Below are positions 36,104 to 48,714 of a stretch of 64,000 nucleotides of DNA, in pieces. The notes beneath the pieces were generated by a model. The model worked only from the letters and a program-made list of their open reading frames with translations. It was not told the origin of the DNA and did no database searches. Source of the DNA: Spirometra erinaceieuropaei (taxonomy: Eukaryota; Platyhelminthes; Cestoda; Diphyllobothriidea; Diphyllobothriidae); the NCBI GenBank assembly GCA_902702965.1, contig CACRXP010000725.1, forward strand, positions 2,847-66,846. The letters run 5' to 3'. The position numbers were made by a program, and so were the translations under genes. How positions within the stretch are numbered: the first letter of the stretch is position 1; each line of letters opens with the position of its first letter.

Positions 36104-37094
36104 CAGTAGATGTGCTAACTTATGAAATGTCAACCAAAATTTCGAAATGCGTTCTCGTTTCGAAAAAATAAATTACGTAGTGCTGTAAAACAACTCACGA
36201 TGGAGCATAAATCTATAAAGATCCGGTCACCTCAGGATGTCGGCTTTCGAAAGAACTTATTCTAGGCTGAATGCAAGATCTATACTCTGCAAAAAATGCT
36301 TCTTATGTAGTATGCAATTTTCTAATTGATTTTCGATACCCTTCAAAATTCAATTATATTTCATGGAAAACATGCATAAAAATATTCATTTTTTACATAT
36401 TCGGTAAAAAATTACATCTTTTTCCAATTGCATACTCAAAAGAAGAGTATAATTTGGTTTTAAAAAAGATTCTTATTGTGAGATTTTGAATACTGCTAAA
36501 TGGCCGATCATGAAACGTCATGTATCTGCATTTACGAATGTTGCTTGTAAAGTTGACAATATTGCTCAAATCCACTGCTTAATTTTATGAACCTCATATG
36601 GTCTCCTCTTGACGCTGAAGAGAAATGCATGGTTTTCCCTACATGGAAAATATACAGCTTGTCGTTTTGAAACCCTGAATGCAAGTGTAATAGCAGGTCG
36701 GGTTCAAATTTATTCGGGAATTGAAAAGTTTTTTAAAACCGAATTATACCTTTCTTTTGAGTATGAAATTGAAAAAGGACGTGATTTACTAACGAATAAG
36801 TAAAAGAATGAATAATTGTATGCATGTTTTCCATGAAATATGATTGTATTTTCAAGGGTATCGAAAATCAATTAGAAAATTGCATACTACATAAGAAGTC
36901 ATTTTTTGCAGAGTATAGATCTTGCATGCAGCCGAGAATATATTCTTTCGAAAGCCGACACCCTGAAATAACTGGATCGTTATAGATTTATGATGCATCG
37001 TGAGTAGTTTTACAGCACTAGTTACTTTATCTTTTCGAAACGAGAACGCATTTCGAAATTTTGGTTGACATTTCATAAGTTAGCACATCTACTG
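36104..37094. mobile_element. Family B foldback element, full length (991 bp)
   Basis: The reference copy for family B. The left end is CAGTAGATGTGCTAACTTAT and the right end ATAAGTTAGCACATCTACTG, perfect complements, flanked by TA on both sides. Complementarity continues without a break through AATTTCGAAATGCGTTCTCG / CGAGAACGCATTTCGAAATT and far inward, so the arms span nearly half the element each. The small frames inside are chance. Confidence 0.9.
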
Positions 37095-39012
37095 TATGTG
37101 ACCAAAGTCTTTCCACGCATGCTTGTTGTACTTCCTTTTCTAGCCTCCATCTCTCCGCTATTTGGTCTGTCCCATTGTGTTCTAATGGCATTGTCGTTTT
37201 TCATCAAACTTATCTTATTTTCATAATCTGTCCAATAGGTAAGCCTTTCCTCTTCATATTCACCCACCAGAGGAAAGGCTCAAAAACGCAGAATTTGGGG
37301 CAGGACGGGTAATTTCCACAGATAATAAAAGGTGAACATAAAAATTCATATTTGATGTTTTTTGTTACACGATGAAGGCTCTTGTAAAGGTGTTGACTAA
37401 ACGTGCCACGCTGTCTGTTTATTACCGTCGACAATAAATTGCAAGTCATAAACTGACCACTTTGTCTGTTAGGGCGTTTTGACACTCCTCTGGGATAGAG
37501 CAAAAGTGATACATGATGCGGTGGTTTGACACAGATAATAGTTAGCCTTGTGAGTAAAGGTGGCTTAAGCAGTTGCACTTGTACATATTTTAGCGGCAAA
37601 GATAATAACTTATCGCACTATAGGGCATGCGATGAACGAAACGTATTCAACATGGGAAATGTGTTCTAAGGACGTTTATATACTACAACCTCTCTTTCTG
37701 AAATGTGCCTACCTATACCATTTTTGCTTATTTTCAAAAATCCATAGAGATCATCGGCATATGCCCTGTCGCTTGTTTTTTTATTCATTTTTGTTTATAT
37801 GATGAATATTTCTAACGCTCATTTGAATATGAGCCTACTGGTATAAAAATAACTTAGTTTGCAGATTTGATTTACGTTTGGTCTTTTTGGAAATCGAAAG
37901 TTATTTATGAATGCAACCTGTAAATGCTCTACAGAGTCCGCTGGAGTTGTATTTAATTCCCCAGGGAGTAACAGCCGATGTTAGTCGATTTGCAGAATTA
38001 GCATTAACAAATAGTTCTTAAGATTGCTTTAGTTCATTTAACGATCACATTATCAAACAGTATAGTTAATTCATAAGAGTGCGTAACATATTCACGAACG
38101 TCATTTTAGTACTGAACTCGAATCATCATGCATTTTGATCGGTTTTTTTCAAAAAGAGTCCTGCGCAAAAGATAAGCACCCATAAACACAAGTAATGAGT
38201 TGAGAGCTGAAAACGTTGATCTTTGATTAATCGTAATGAGTTTTACGGAGAGCAGTACGACATTAAAACACCGGAGGCGACATAACTTCCTCATATGCTC
38301 ACTTACAAGGGCGAGTATTTCTACTTTGACTGAACCTAAATTGACCAGCTTTCTACTCGATCTGTATAAAAATAAATGAGTCGAATGTCATGGGATCCAG
38401 ATCGTCTATAAATTGGTTTACCGAAAATAGTCTTTAAAAACCGGTGTCTGTCTAAACTCGAATTCTAAAAAATCAGAGATTACAGACAAGGAAAATATTT
38501 CTACTTTACACGTGGCAAATTACATCAGTAAACTTAGTAGGGAATTTTTAAATGTGCTTATAATTTTGGGATCTTAAATACAACGTTTTTTTTCAGAAAA
38601 TATTTTCTGGGTGCGGGCAAAAATGGCGTATTCCAAAAGTGCGACTACGATTTCGGAAATGCATTTAGTAGTCTATGTGAATAGATCCTTGAAATAGGCG
38701 CATAAGTCAATTTCGAATTTCATTCTAAGATCAGATTAACTAACAACGATATCATAAATATACAGGCCAATATCATAAAAATATTGGTACAATTTTGTTA
38801 GATAGGTCAAAAAATATATTTGCGTTCGCAAACGCTATTCGAAGATTGTTTACTTAAAGTCAGGTCAACACAAGTGATCAGATTGCTGATGTGAGTTTAG
38901 TTGGACCTTAGCGCTTGTTTGCCTGCGACAGCTGAGTACCCCATGAGACAACATAGATTTGGTCTTACGTGATAATGATAAAATCGCCGGCAGTGAAGAA
39001 CGGGACGAAAAG
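37095..39012. other. Unassigned sequence downstream of the GPCR exon
   Basis: If the receptor gene continues on the minus strand its next exons would lie here or beyond, but I find no frame with a DRY/ERY motif or further clear membrane helices with splice sites. A 129-codon minus frame at 37210-37599 has no recognised motif. Confidence 0.4.
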
Positions 39013-39018
39013 ACTTAC
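39013..39018 (-). other. Splice donor GTAAGT of the GPCR exon
   Basis: Minus-strand AG|GTAAGT directly ends the conserved frame; the in-frame stop TAA is formed by intron bases. Confidence 0.75.
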
Positions 39019-39338
39019 CTAACAAGACCGGTTGGAAGAGTTGCAACGAGGCTGACAGCATCTGTGATCGAAATCGCCAACATGTAAAAATACACTGTCG
39101 CGTTAAAACATTTGTTCGAAAATACAACAATATTGATTATATTCAGTATGATGCCGACGAGACAAACAATAGTCATGATGTAGAAATATCCCACAAATTC
39201 AAATCTGGTAAAAGGGCAAGGTTCCAGTGTGGGGAAAACGCCAGATGCGTTTGTTGAATTGCCCAGTAGAGCTTGATGCATTCCACGTGTTTCGGAAAAA
39301 TTTTCTGGCAAAATAGTTACAAATCTCATAATGGACAT
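39019..39338 (-). CDS. Rhodopsin-family peptide GPCR, first coding exon (partial gene)
   Basis: From the ATG at 39338 the minus strand encodes a typical start of a class A (rhodopsin-like) seven-helix receptor, which would sit in the plasma membrane and couple a ligand, here probably a neuropeptide, to G proteins. Residues 1-47 are an extracellular tail with three N-glycosylation sequons (N13-F-S, N27-S-T, N30-A-S). Residues 48-73 form helix 1, with GIILNIINIVVF containing the candidate conserved asparagine N66. A short basic intracellular loop (SNKCFNATV) leads to helix 2, YFYMLAISITDAVSLVATLP, with D93 at the place of the conserved helix-2 aspartate. The frame ends at CTTGTTAG|GTAAGT, a perfect donor site (GT at 39018-39017, phase 2), so residue 107 is split across the intron. 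Helices 3-7 are missing from the visible exon. The layout resembles FMRFamide/myosuppressin-type receptors of flatworms, but the ligand cannot be told from this part. Confidence 0.75.
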
Positions 39339-41490
39339 TCGCCTTTTAACTAAACCATAGCGTATTACAATATCTTTGGACGCGAATATTTTTGTTAGTA
39401 GTTGTTAACCGCAGCTTTCAAATAGCCAGGAATGCTATTGGGCTACATGCATTTTGCGAAATGAGCAACGGACAGCCCGTTGGCTTAACTGAACTTCCTT
39501 TAGCCAATCAGAAAATGACTGCTACATGAACAAAAAACGCAGACCGCAGAAATGCCTCTTAAATCCTGACCTCTAGTCGCGCTTTAAATGTGCAAGTGTT
39601 AGGGCCCTTTAGGAAAGACTGCTAACGTAGTTTGCGTTTAAGAAACAATTCTCAAACGAAGCTCATCATTTAAAAATTAGGTTTGCAAACATGTGCTTTC
39701 GGTAATCCATTGCCAGGCCCATTTGGTCATATGGAAGTTAAGAATGCGAAACTTTGAGAGGGCTCATAAGGGGCCTAGGTGTTATTTAAACACACCGTTC
39801 CCACGCCACCTGCAAGAAGAAATCGAGAGATCATGGCAATTTGGGAGAGGTTTAGATAGACTGTGATAATTGTTTGCAAGTCGAGTACGCAAACTTCACA
39901 TTACTGACATCAGGGGAGTTGGGGGGCTTGTAATGAACATCTAGGGTAAGCAGTGGCCACGAAAGACAAGGCGCTTGTCTCAGCGGCCTCTGACCACATA
40001 ACAGTGGATTCTGTAGCCGTTTATTCACTGGTTCGACTACAGGTAACACATGTTGAAAACAAGTCGCCTTAGAAAAAGGTGTTTAATAAAGTTTTAAGTT
40101 AGAATGAAGAATCGTGACAGGTAAGAGTCAAGACGATGCAAACACATATTTTCAATTGGCCAGCAATGTGTTATTGCAGGTGGTAGAACCAGGGGCACAA
40201 AAATAAGAGAAACAGTTTAGACTGTCTAATCGCAAGAAAACATACTCGTCCTCTGCATGTTTCTGAAATGATCTCTGGCAATGTTTGTTCTAAAACCTCA
40301 AGTCAGTAATTGACAGCGTGCTTGCTGAAGAAAATCCGGGATGTTGAGGTTTAAATATACAATTTGAAAAATAATCGGAAATAATTAAAGATACCGATCG
40401 CCGGAATCAATGTACTTTTTGTCTACATTGGGACCATGTTGAGCTTGAAAAATGCAGCTTAGGACAGGAATAGATACCGAAATTGGTATACGCATGTAAC
40501 ACATGATTTCAAAAAGTTCATTTTAGCTGCCGTATGCTGATGATTGCGCGCGTTCTGTCTGCAGCCTTGTCAATGCCACTGCGTGGGCTGTGCTTTAGCT
40601 ACAGTGACACTAACAGCTTAAGAATTCTGCGCATCGAGGACAACTGGCCATGTGTGTTGCAAATGCCGGACCAATGTTGACAATGGTGCACGTCAAAACC
40701 GTGACGACCGCGTTAGTCTCAAAGTGGACCAAACTCAACGAGTCAGAGTGCTTACTGTTTAAGAAGAGACAAGAAAGATAGCTGCAAAAAGAGCTTTATC
40801 TGTCGTTCCTTGTAAATCAAGCACAGCATATTTGAGCTGAAATCGCGGCATCCGGCATCTCACGTAACAGCCACAATGTTCAATGTGCTACCCGCAGTGG
40901 CAACAACTGTGCTATCCCATGAAAGGCCACCCAAATTCGAGAATGTAGTTCACTTTTGACGGGACCACCTAGGTGCGGCTTTATGGATGATTAGCATGCA
41001 ATATAATCCCAAGGCCTCACAGACATGGCAGGATGTCGGGTTTTGAATCGGCGTAGTTCCTTGCAGCTGCAAAAATTATACAGCGGAAATTGACCACCAT
41101 TTAATATAAGCTTTTCCCATTGGTCTTCGTCCCATTTGTTTGCAAATAGATTTTGAGGAATATGTGCAAGGAAGTATTTTACATACATTTTCTGACAATC
41201 ACGTTTTCTTTAAATTATCTGCAAGGCCGGCAGCTGCCATTTACCAGCGAACTTCCAAAAAACACATATTAAACTTTTTCCGTGTATGGTTAACCATATA
41301 TTTTTTCGCTACCATTTTAAGGTGCTGTAAAACGCCCGCAAACTTCCGCAGTCAATTTAAACAACCTTAAGGACGTCACAAACTGGGTACATAGACAGAT
41401 ATATACAGCGCTGTATCAACGAGCATATATGTAAATCTTCTCTGACGGAAGATGACTCAATAGCTCAAAGGAGACAGTTTAAAATATATT
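39339..41490. other. Unassigned sequence upstream of the GPCR exon
   Basis: Would hold the receptor's 5' UTR and promoter. No TATA box or repeat copy stands out. Short frames at 39852-40049, 40991-41188 and 41140-41370 are unsupported. Confidence 0.4.
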
Positions 41491-41492
41491 TA

Positions 41493-42474
41493 CAGTGAGT
41501 GACCGATCACATGAAATGTTGGCAGAAATTCTTAAATGCTTTTTCGTTTGGGAAGGATTACTCGGTCGCGGTTGTAATACTGATTATCCTGCGACATAAT
41601 CTTATAACATTTCGGACTCGGCAGAATGTCAGCTTTTGAATACACTGATTTCCAACCTTCTATAGAAACCGTACTCGGTAAAGAATGACTACTTATAGCA
41701 TGCATTTTACCCATTGATTTTCGATGGTTTTGCAAATTCAAACATATCTTATAAAAACATAAACACAAATATGCTTTCTTTTAGTCAATTAATAGAAAAT
41801 GACGTCTTCTTCGTAAATAAAGCCTAAAGAAGGAGTATAATTAGGTTTTAAAAAGTTTCTAATTATGAGATTTTTTAAGACCTCGCAATGTCCATTCACA
41901 TAGCATCGTACCTGGCCGTTAAGCACAGCTCGTCATGGATTTTACAACATAGTGCACATCCATTGCAAATTTTTTAGACCGTGTATGATATCTTCTTAAT
42001 GGCATAGAAAAATATGTAATTTTCTTTACGCGGAACGCATGCACCTTGTTGACTGAAATCACTAAGAGCTAATTTAACGAATCACCAGGCTCCAAATTAT
42101 TCGGCAATTATAAGACTTTTTTAAAAACTAATTATACTCCTTCTTTAGGCATAAAATATGAAGAAGACGTCATTTTCTATTAATTGACTAAAAAAGCATA
42201 TTTTTAATGTTTTTTAAGATGTGTTTGCATTTGCAAAACCATCGAAAATCAATGGGTAAAATGCATGCTATTAAGTAGTCATTCTTTACCACGTACGGTT
42301 TCTAAAGGAGGTTGAAAATCAGTATATTCAAAAGCTGACATCCTGCCGAGTCCGAAATGTTATAAGATTATGTCGCAGGATAATCAGTATTTCAACAGCG
42401 ATCAAGTAATCCTTCCCAAACGAAAACGCATTTCAGAATTTGAGACAACATTTCATGAGATCGGTCACTCACTG
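41493..42474. mobile_element. Family A foldback element, full length (982 bp)
   Basis: The left end is CAGTGAGTGACCGATCACAT and the right end ATGAGATCGGTCACTCACTG. The left flank is TA; the right flank is CA, probably mutated. Mirror pairs are long: GTATAATTAGGTTTTAAAAAG on the left faces CTTTTTTAAAAACTAATTATAC on the right, and GCATGCATTTTACCCATTGA faces TCAATGGGTAAAATGCATGC. Same length as the 8807 copy, suggesting descent from one master form. Confidence 0.88.
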
Positions 42475-44251
42475 CATTTTGCATTAATTCAAGAAAATAA
42501 ACTCGACCCTATTTTAAGATATGCACTGATGATTGGTGCTCACAGGCCAAAAATGCGTTTGTAATTTTTACCCGCTTGGCAATACAGGTGGACATTCCTG
42601 ATTAGCTAAGAAGGTTTTTAACGAATGCTACACGAAGCGAATATTTAGGTTAGAATTCGGAAGACTATATCTTCCAGAAGACTGCGGAAGGCGAACGCGA
42701 TCCAAATGGACTTTCTAAGTTTTTCGCGGAAAATTAAACATATTTAGGCGGTTCAGCATCATGCCCATCCTTGCTCAGACCAGTGTGTGCAATTGGCATT
42801 TAATGAAATTGCTAGTGCAGATCGCATATATTCTTCTTAAAATTTATGCTTAAAACGCACTTTTTAATCGCTTCTATAATAAATACTTTCCGTCAGAGAT
42901 GCAATACTTAAAAAATTATGACGCAAGTTGCATGTTATACTTCGTCAAGAACAATAAATTATGGACAGGTGAGCCGTCAACGGAAATTTTACAATATGAA
43001 TTTAGTTAAAAGGGGCGTCTGATACAAAGTCGTAATACCGATTTTCACACAACAGAATCCGTTGATTTTTCAATAACGCCTAAGTATTAATTTATAATTG
43101 TGCGCCTTATTTGCTTCCTGAAAACTACAAGTTACATTTGAGACCGCCTAATTTGTGGGACGTCGCAGTATAACTTTAAGCTGACCTTAGCACTCTGCCG
43201 CAGAAATTACAAAAATTACCCCTTTTCTAAGCATTGTACTTTAAATCACATCTTATCAGTACTGTCTACTCGAAGAAGTACTATCTCCTGACTCCATTGA
43301 AGTTTTTATTTTAGGACTTTGTGTCGGGAATATATATGCTGAAATGGCGTCATTTAAAAAGTTTCCAGTAAGCACGCTGCATGGTCAGTAGGTATTGCAA
43401 ACATTTCTGTGTATTATATGGCGTCGTGTTAATATTCTAGAGAATTACGTGATTTTCCGCGAATGTAAGTGCGTATTTTGTTATATGGTGATATTACACA
43501 CAACCAAAACTGTAAGTGGGATCGAAAATTATTCGCAAACTAAAAAGATTTTTTAAACTCTGAATATGAACGTGTTTACTAAAATAAGAACCTCATACGT
43601 CCACTTGGCACATACTCGTAAGACGCCATCGACGACGGTCATTTTCAGAAGTCTGTGTAGACCGCTGTTCTTCTAAAAGCATGCTGCCTTCTGTCTAACA
43701 TTAGGAAAGGATGATCGACTGTCTCCTTTCCATGCCTTCTCTCAGGTTGTGTCGAACTCTAGGAAATTCCGTCAGGAATATATCATCGCTGTGCCAGCTG
43801 ATTTTTCCGTTCTATAGTGTTTGGCCGTAAGAGGTTCTTCTTACTGCCACGGGTCCAATAGGTGTTACCATTAAACCATCGAAATCAACTTCTAGCATTA
43901 GGCAGTAAGAGTGTACTCAGACCGCTACAATCATCAGTCAAAATGTCCATTTGTAAGAAAAGACAGTTGCCGCCATAAGGAGCAGTTTATTGCATTAAGA
44001 GACCTGGGCTGTTCTCTCAGGCGGCGGTTGTTGCCAGCGAAGACATGGCCGGTGTTGGCTGCGACCATGTGTGCCTGTGAGCCCGTAAGACAGTAGCAGT
44101 AGCTGCTTTTGTAGGTTTGCGTCGCGATCTGAATTGATGGCCATTTGGGGTGAGTTGATTTATCAGTGGATGGTGCTTAAGTGGTTTTCTGCCTTTGAAG
44201 AAATTTAATGTGGTCAAGAGGCGCAGGAGCAAATGTAAACCTGCGGACGAA
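42475..44251. other. Mostly unassigned; weak foldback-like patch
   Basis: About 43440-43570 holds GGATCGAAAATTATTCGCAAA, TAAAAAGATTTTTTAAACTC and a GAATATGAACG block vaguely like the B right arm, too eroded to call a copy. The remainder is blank. Confidence 0.3.
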
Positions 44252-45233
44252 CAGTAGGTGGGCTAACTCATGAAATGTCAACCGACATTCCGAAATGCGT
44301 TTTCGTTTCAAAAAGACTAATTAAGTAAAATTGTAAAATAAGACATCTTGCAAGATAATTCTATAATATTTCAGTTATTTGAGGATGTCGAATTTCGAAA
44401 GGACTTCTTTCCGGCTGCATGCAAACACTACACCCTGTAATAAATGACTGCATATGTATTATGCAATTTTCCCATTGATTCTCGATGACGTTTTAAATTT
44501 AACTTTAATTCATGGAAAACATGCATAACAAAATTCATTCACCTCCCCATTAGGGGGAAGATTACGTCTTCCTACAATTTAACACTCTTAAAAGGGTATA
44601 ATTCGGTTTGCAAAACTTTTCATATTCCCAAATAATTTCGAACCTAACCTGTCGATACACTTGCATCCCGGTTTAACAAACTACAATCGGCATATTTTCT
44701 GTCTACGGAAAACCATACATTTACTGATGGTAGGAAAAGAAGAATATATGGGTTCATAAAATTAAGCAGTGTAGTTAAAACTTATTTTTAACTTTACCAG
44801 CCAAATTGGTTAATGCAGAGGCATGACGGTTTATGAACGAAACATTTAACGGTGTTAAAATATCTCACAATAGTAAATTTCGAAAACCGAATCATTGCAT
44901 TTTTTCGGGTATGAAAGTGTAAGAAGGCGTAATTTTCTACCGCTTGAGCAGGTGAATGAATATGTTTATGACTTTTTCCCATGAAATATAATTGCACTTT
45001 TAAAGGGATCGAAAATCAATGAGAAAACTGCGTGCTACCTAAATAGTCATTTTTCACAGAAAAAAGTTCTTCGCAGGCAGCTGCCAAGGAGTCCATGTGA
45101 AGGCCGCACCCCTAAGTGACTGAATTACTTTCTGCCTGGTTATCTGTTTTACAACTTTACTAAGTTAACTTATTCGAACCGAAAACGCATTTCGCAATTT
45201 TGGTTGACGTTTAATGAGTTAGTACGCCTACTA
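44252..45233. mobile_element. Family B foldback element, full length (about 982 bp)
   Basis: The left end is CAGTAGGTGGGCTAACTCAT and the right end ATGAGTTAGTACGCCTACTA (last base changed). Mirror pairs include CGAAATGCGTTTTCGTTTCA with CGAACCGAAAACGCATTTCG, and CAATTTTCCCATTGATTCTC with TCGAAAATCAATGAGAAAACTG. The 67-codon frame inside is chance. Confidence 0.85.
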
Positions 45234-45258
45234 AATATAAACAGTTTACTCTCGCACA

Positions 45259-45969
45259 CAGGGAGTGACCGTTATCATTAAATATCGACCGAAATCCTGA
45301 AATATGTCGGCTTAGTTTAACAGGTCTCGGAGCCGGGCTCCAGGTTTTCCATACTTTGGGTTTCTGTGTGACTTCCCGATGACGGCGTAAAGGCAAAAAT
45401 GGCCATTCCAGTCTCCATTGTCTTTATCGGTAATAATTTTCTGTGTCTTCGATCAGAAAGTTTTACTAAGGTGAGGTTGTAATCTTACCATGCTGCATAG
45501 CTCTAAGATATTTCAGATTTGCCTGGATGTCAGCCTTCGGATGAACCTACTTCTTTCCGACCTCCTAAAAGGCCGCACTCAGTAAAAACACGACCAACAT
45601 TATTCAGAAATTAGGAAGCTTTTATTAATCATTAGCATACGCTTTCTTCGGTGATGAGATTAAAAGGCAAAGTGCTTTTCTATAAAAGGTGTAAAAGGAA
45701 GCACATTTCTGCGCGTTTTCCATAAAACACATTAGAATTTACAAGACCATTGAATTTAATGTGAAAAATGCATGCTTCCTTACTAGTCATTTTTTCTGAT
45801 TTTAGTTTCTGCAGAAGGTCGATGAGAAGCGCATTCAAAAGCTGACATGCAGGTGTGTCCGAAATATTATGCCGTATGATAGTATAATAACTGCACCCAA
45901 GTAAACCGCCCAAGTCGGAAACGCATTTCGGAATTTTGGTCAACATTCCATGAGCTCGATCACCCACTG
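45259..45969. mobile_element. Family A foldback element, rearranged (711 bp)
   Basis: Starts CAGGGAGTGACCGTTATCAT and ends ATGAGCTCGATCACCCACTG. About 20 bases after the last copy (B) ends, this one begins. The left arm is interrupted at about 45302 by some 143 bases that are not part of the family, then resumes near 45446 with TCTTCGATCAGAAAG. The centre is strongly reduced. Confidence 0.7.
45302..45445 (+). repeat. Small insert in the A copy, dispersed sequence
   Basis: A 143-base block containing GGTCTCGGAGCCGGGCTCCAG and AGGCAAAAATGGCCATTCCAG, the latter also seen at 13565-13597 as AGGCAAAAACGAGTCATCCCAG. The start GTCGGCTTAGTTTAACAGG is loosely like a pol III A box, so a SINE is possible but unproven. 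Confidence 0.4.
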
Positions 45970-45984
45970 TGCGAGTTTAAAAGC

Positions 45985-46345
45985 TAGGCAGTCTGTTGAC
46001 TAATATGATGAGTATGCAAAGTCACGTACGATGGCGCATATGTAATAATATTCTAGGATTTAAAGATAAAGACGACAACAATCAGGTGCCAAGTAATGAG
46101 ACCTACAGATACACCGACTCGGCAGAAAACTTCCAAAGTCATTGTTAGACCTTGTGCGAACGTATGTGGGTCAACTCGCCGGAGAAACTAAAGCGTACTT
46201 CGGTTATGCCTCTTTCGAAGAGACATACCCATTCAAGTGCGAAGCGGACGAAATGTTTTCTTAGGCTGACTACCAGATAAACTGCCATCTTTTGGGATCA
46301 CGGCTGTCTATTCAACATCCGCACCAAATATACGCTTGGACGCCT
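45985..46345 (+). repeat. Dispersed repeat G, copy 1
   Basis: Aligns in the same orientation with 48001-48360: GTCTGTTGACT, ATGATGAGTATGCA, GACGACAACAATCAGGTGCCA, AGACCTACAGATA, CCGGAGAAACTAAAGCGTACT and GGGATCACGGCTGTCTATTC. No coding frame is shared by both copies. Confidence 0.65.
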
Positions 46346-47785
46346 ATGTGATTGTTGGAAACATGTCAGTTAGGAGAAGGCACGTTGTCCCAAAACTGTG
46401 CCTAAAGCGCGTGACAAGTTGTCATGCAAGCATATGAATGACGAGAATCAGTCATGGGATTTTAATGGCAGTGGGACAAATGATTTCAAACTGGCTCCCG
46501 CATATGCCGGCAACTGTAAAAGGAATTCATTTTGTTTAAAAATAAAACGCCAATGAGATTTCATCTAAGTTAATGTATAGCTTATCTCCGAATGTTTTAT
46601 TCCCTGAGGACAGTTAATGTGCTGATGAAAAGCATAAGAAAGTGTTAAGCATAGTTGTGTAGGTAAAGCTACGCTAATTAAAATGAGGATTTAGTCAGCT
46701 GTGGAGGAGAAAAGGATGCAGTAGATGCAGCGAAAGTCTGTTATCGCTATACATCACGTTCTCCCTGTTCCCTACCTGCAGCAGAACGCACGGTAGATAT
46801 CGATCGTTACGATGGTCAAACTGTTAGACAGAATCCATACAGAGTCTCTCCACCAATTGATTCGACCCGAATGTGGCGCTGAAAGTAGAAAAGTAGTCGT
46901 CAATTTGTGCACACTTCACTCAATGAACAGTACAATGCGAGAGTCAGGCCACAATACTTCCTCGAGGTGATTGGAGATTGCCTCGTTGAATACTGCCTTG
47001 TGTGCAGTTGTGAACCGGCATATCTGTGACACACGTGAACCTGGTTCTCCACCCGCCAGCCACGGTGCTCGCACTTGTCGCCTGTTGGCTCGATCATGTC
47101 TTCCCATTAGAAGATAATGGTTGCGAAAGGAAGGGTTGAAGCAGAATCGAAGCGACTCCAATGCCTTAGAAATAAATTTGGTCCCATTTAACCTCTCAAG
47201 TACAAGACAGGTTCATGACGCTAACTGCTGATGGACTTATTGACGCATAAATCCCCCTGCCATCCAAGGAAGATCAATTAATTCAGGACGGTGCTATTGT
47301 AGATACAACAGGCATATAAGTTACCTGAAGGCCCTATTCCCCCTCTCCAGCAACGTTAGAATCGTATTTGCAGTACTTTATTTATGGGGCAAAAACCCTA
47401 AACATGACCCAACCCATTTGAGCTGTCTTCCAAGAGTTGCCTTAAGCATCTTGCCGATTGCTTCGAGAAGAACACAGGCTAAATTCCATTAAGAGATCGT
47501 TCTAGGCAACTGTGGTGAAAAATCGCCCGTTTCCGCTCGTATTCCGCCTTCAAGGCCAAACATTTTCAACCGTAAAAGTGGAGAGAATGGACGTTCGTTA
47601 GCTAAAAGCCAGCATTGCGTCTTCGCAAAGGAGGAATGGAGGGAGAGCATTCTAGACAGAAAACTCTCCTATAATGACGTGAAGAACAAGTCACCGTAGA
47701 AATGGCTTACATGGCCCCCTAAATAGGACATGGGAATAGGAGCACTCCGCCCAAGTAACAAAGGTGGTCTACGCACAATTGCGGA
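46346..47785. other. Unassigned sequence between repeats
   Basis: About 1.4 kb with two overlapping minus frames (46900-47161) of no recognisable family. It sits just upstream of a telomere-like tract, as 30349-31190 does, but I could not align the two. Confidence 0.35.
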
Positions 47786-47789
47786 AAGG

Positions 47790-48002
47790 GCTAAATATTC
47801 CGTGTCCTAACCCCAACAACAACCCTAATATAAAATTAGACCGTTAAACTATCTTTGACCCTAACTCTACTCTAAAGCTTAACTCAACAGTTATCACTAG
47901 CCCTCTTCTTCACCCTAAAATCGATCCTGACTTAACTTACTGTTAACTTTAAATGTAGTCTTAAACTTAATCCTTAACCTAATTCTAATTTTAAACCTCA
48001 CC
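47790..48002. repeat. Degenerate telomere-like CTAACCC tract
   Basis: CCTAACCCCAACAACAACCC, TTGACCCTAACTC, TTCACCCTAAAATCG, TAATCCTTAACCTAATTC and TTTTAAACCTCACC recur with almost no plus-strand G. It directly abuts repeat G copy 2. Confidence 0.6.
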
Positions 48003-48360
48003 AGCCTGTTGACTTAGATGATGAGTGTGTACAGTCGCGTACGATATTGTGAGATTAGAGGATTGAGACGACAACTACAAGGTGCCAATTGGCGAGACCT
48101 ATATCTATCGCCTCGGCAGGAATCTTCTGAAGACACTGCTAGATTAAGTGCGAAAGCAGGAAGAGCAACTGCACCGGAGAAACTAAAGCACACTTTCTTG
48201 CGCTTCATTCAAAGAGACACTACTACACATTCAAGTGTCTCGGGTATGAAATGCTCTGCGGAACTGATGATCACATAAACTGCTAGCTGCTGGGGTCACG
48301 GCTTTCTATTCTCAAATTCATCGAAGAACACAATATTCAATCCCCACACATATTGACTGA
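48001..48360 (+). repeat. Dispersed repeat G, copy 2
   Basis: Same unit as copy 1: GCCTGTTGACTTAGATGATG, GACGACAACTACAAGGTGCCA, AGACCTATATCTATCG, CCGGAGAAACTAAAGCACACT and GGGGTCACGGCTTTCTATTC. The 86-codon frame at 48018-48278 is not conserved in copy 1. Confidence 0.65.
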
Positions 48361-48710
48361 TTACAATTTGTCTGTCAGAGTAAATGATCACGCATACGGT
48401 TACCGTTGAACAAGGTAACAGTTACAAACTTTGTCAGCCAGATATTCGAGTTATTTCTCGTCGATAATCGACGCCAGTGTTGGGGCTCTATACGAACGAC
48501 AGTGTGAGTTTTAGAAGGCATTTAAGTAAGAAGTGTAATAATTGGGAAAATCACTTATTTGTCTACCGTTAAGAATTTTTACGGAACTCATACTTAGCGA
48601 CAACAGCGCTCAATGTGGCTATCGTTGATGATGCGTTCTGTTGAAGATCCGAAACGTCGGCGGAATAACCAGTTAAATTAAGGAAACGCAACGGAGCTCC
48701 GCAGTCAGTG
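48361..48710. other. Unassigned spacer
   Basis: Contains GAAGATCCGAAACGTCGGCGG followed by AATAACCAG; nothing else of note. Confidence 0.35.
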
Positions 48711-48714
48711 ATGA

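Noticed and set aside
37210..37599. The 129-codon minus frame as a downstream exon of the GPCR.
   Set aside because: It has no membrane helix pattern, no DRY-like motif and no matching phase-2 acceptor.
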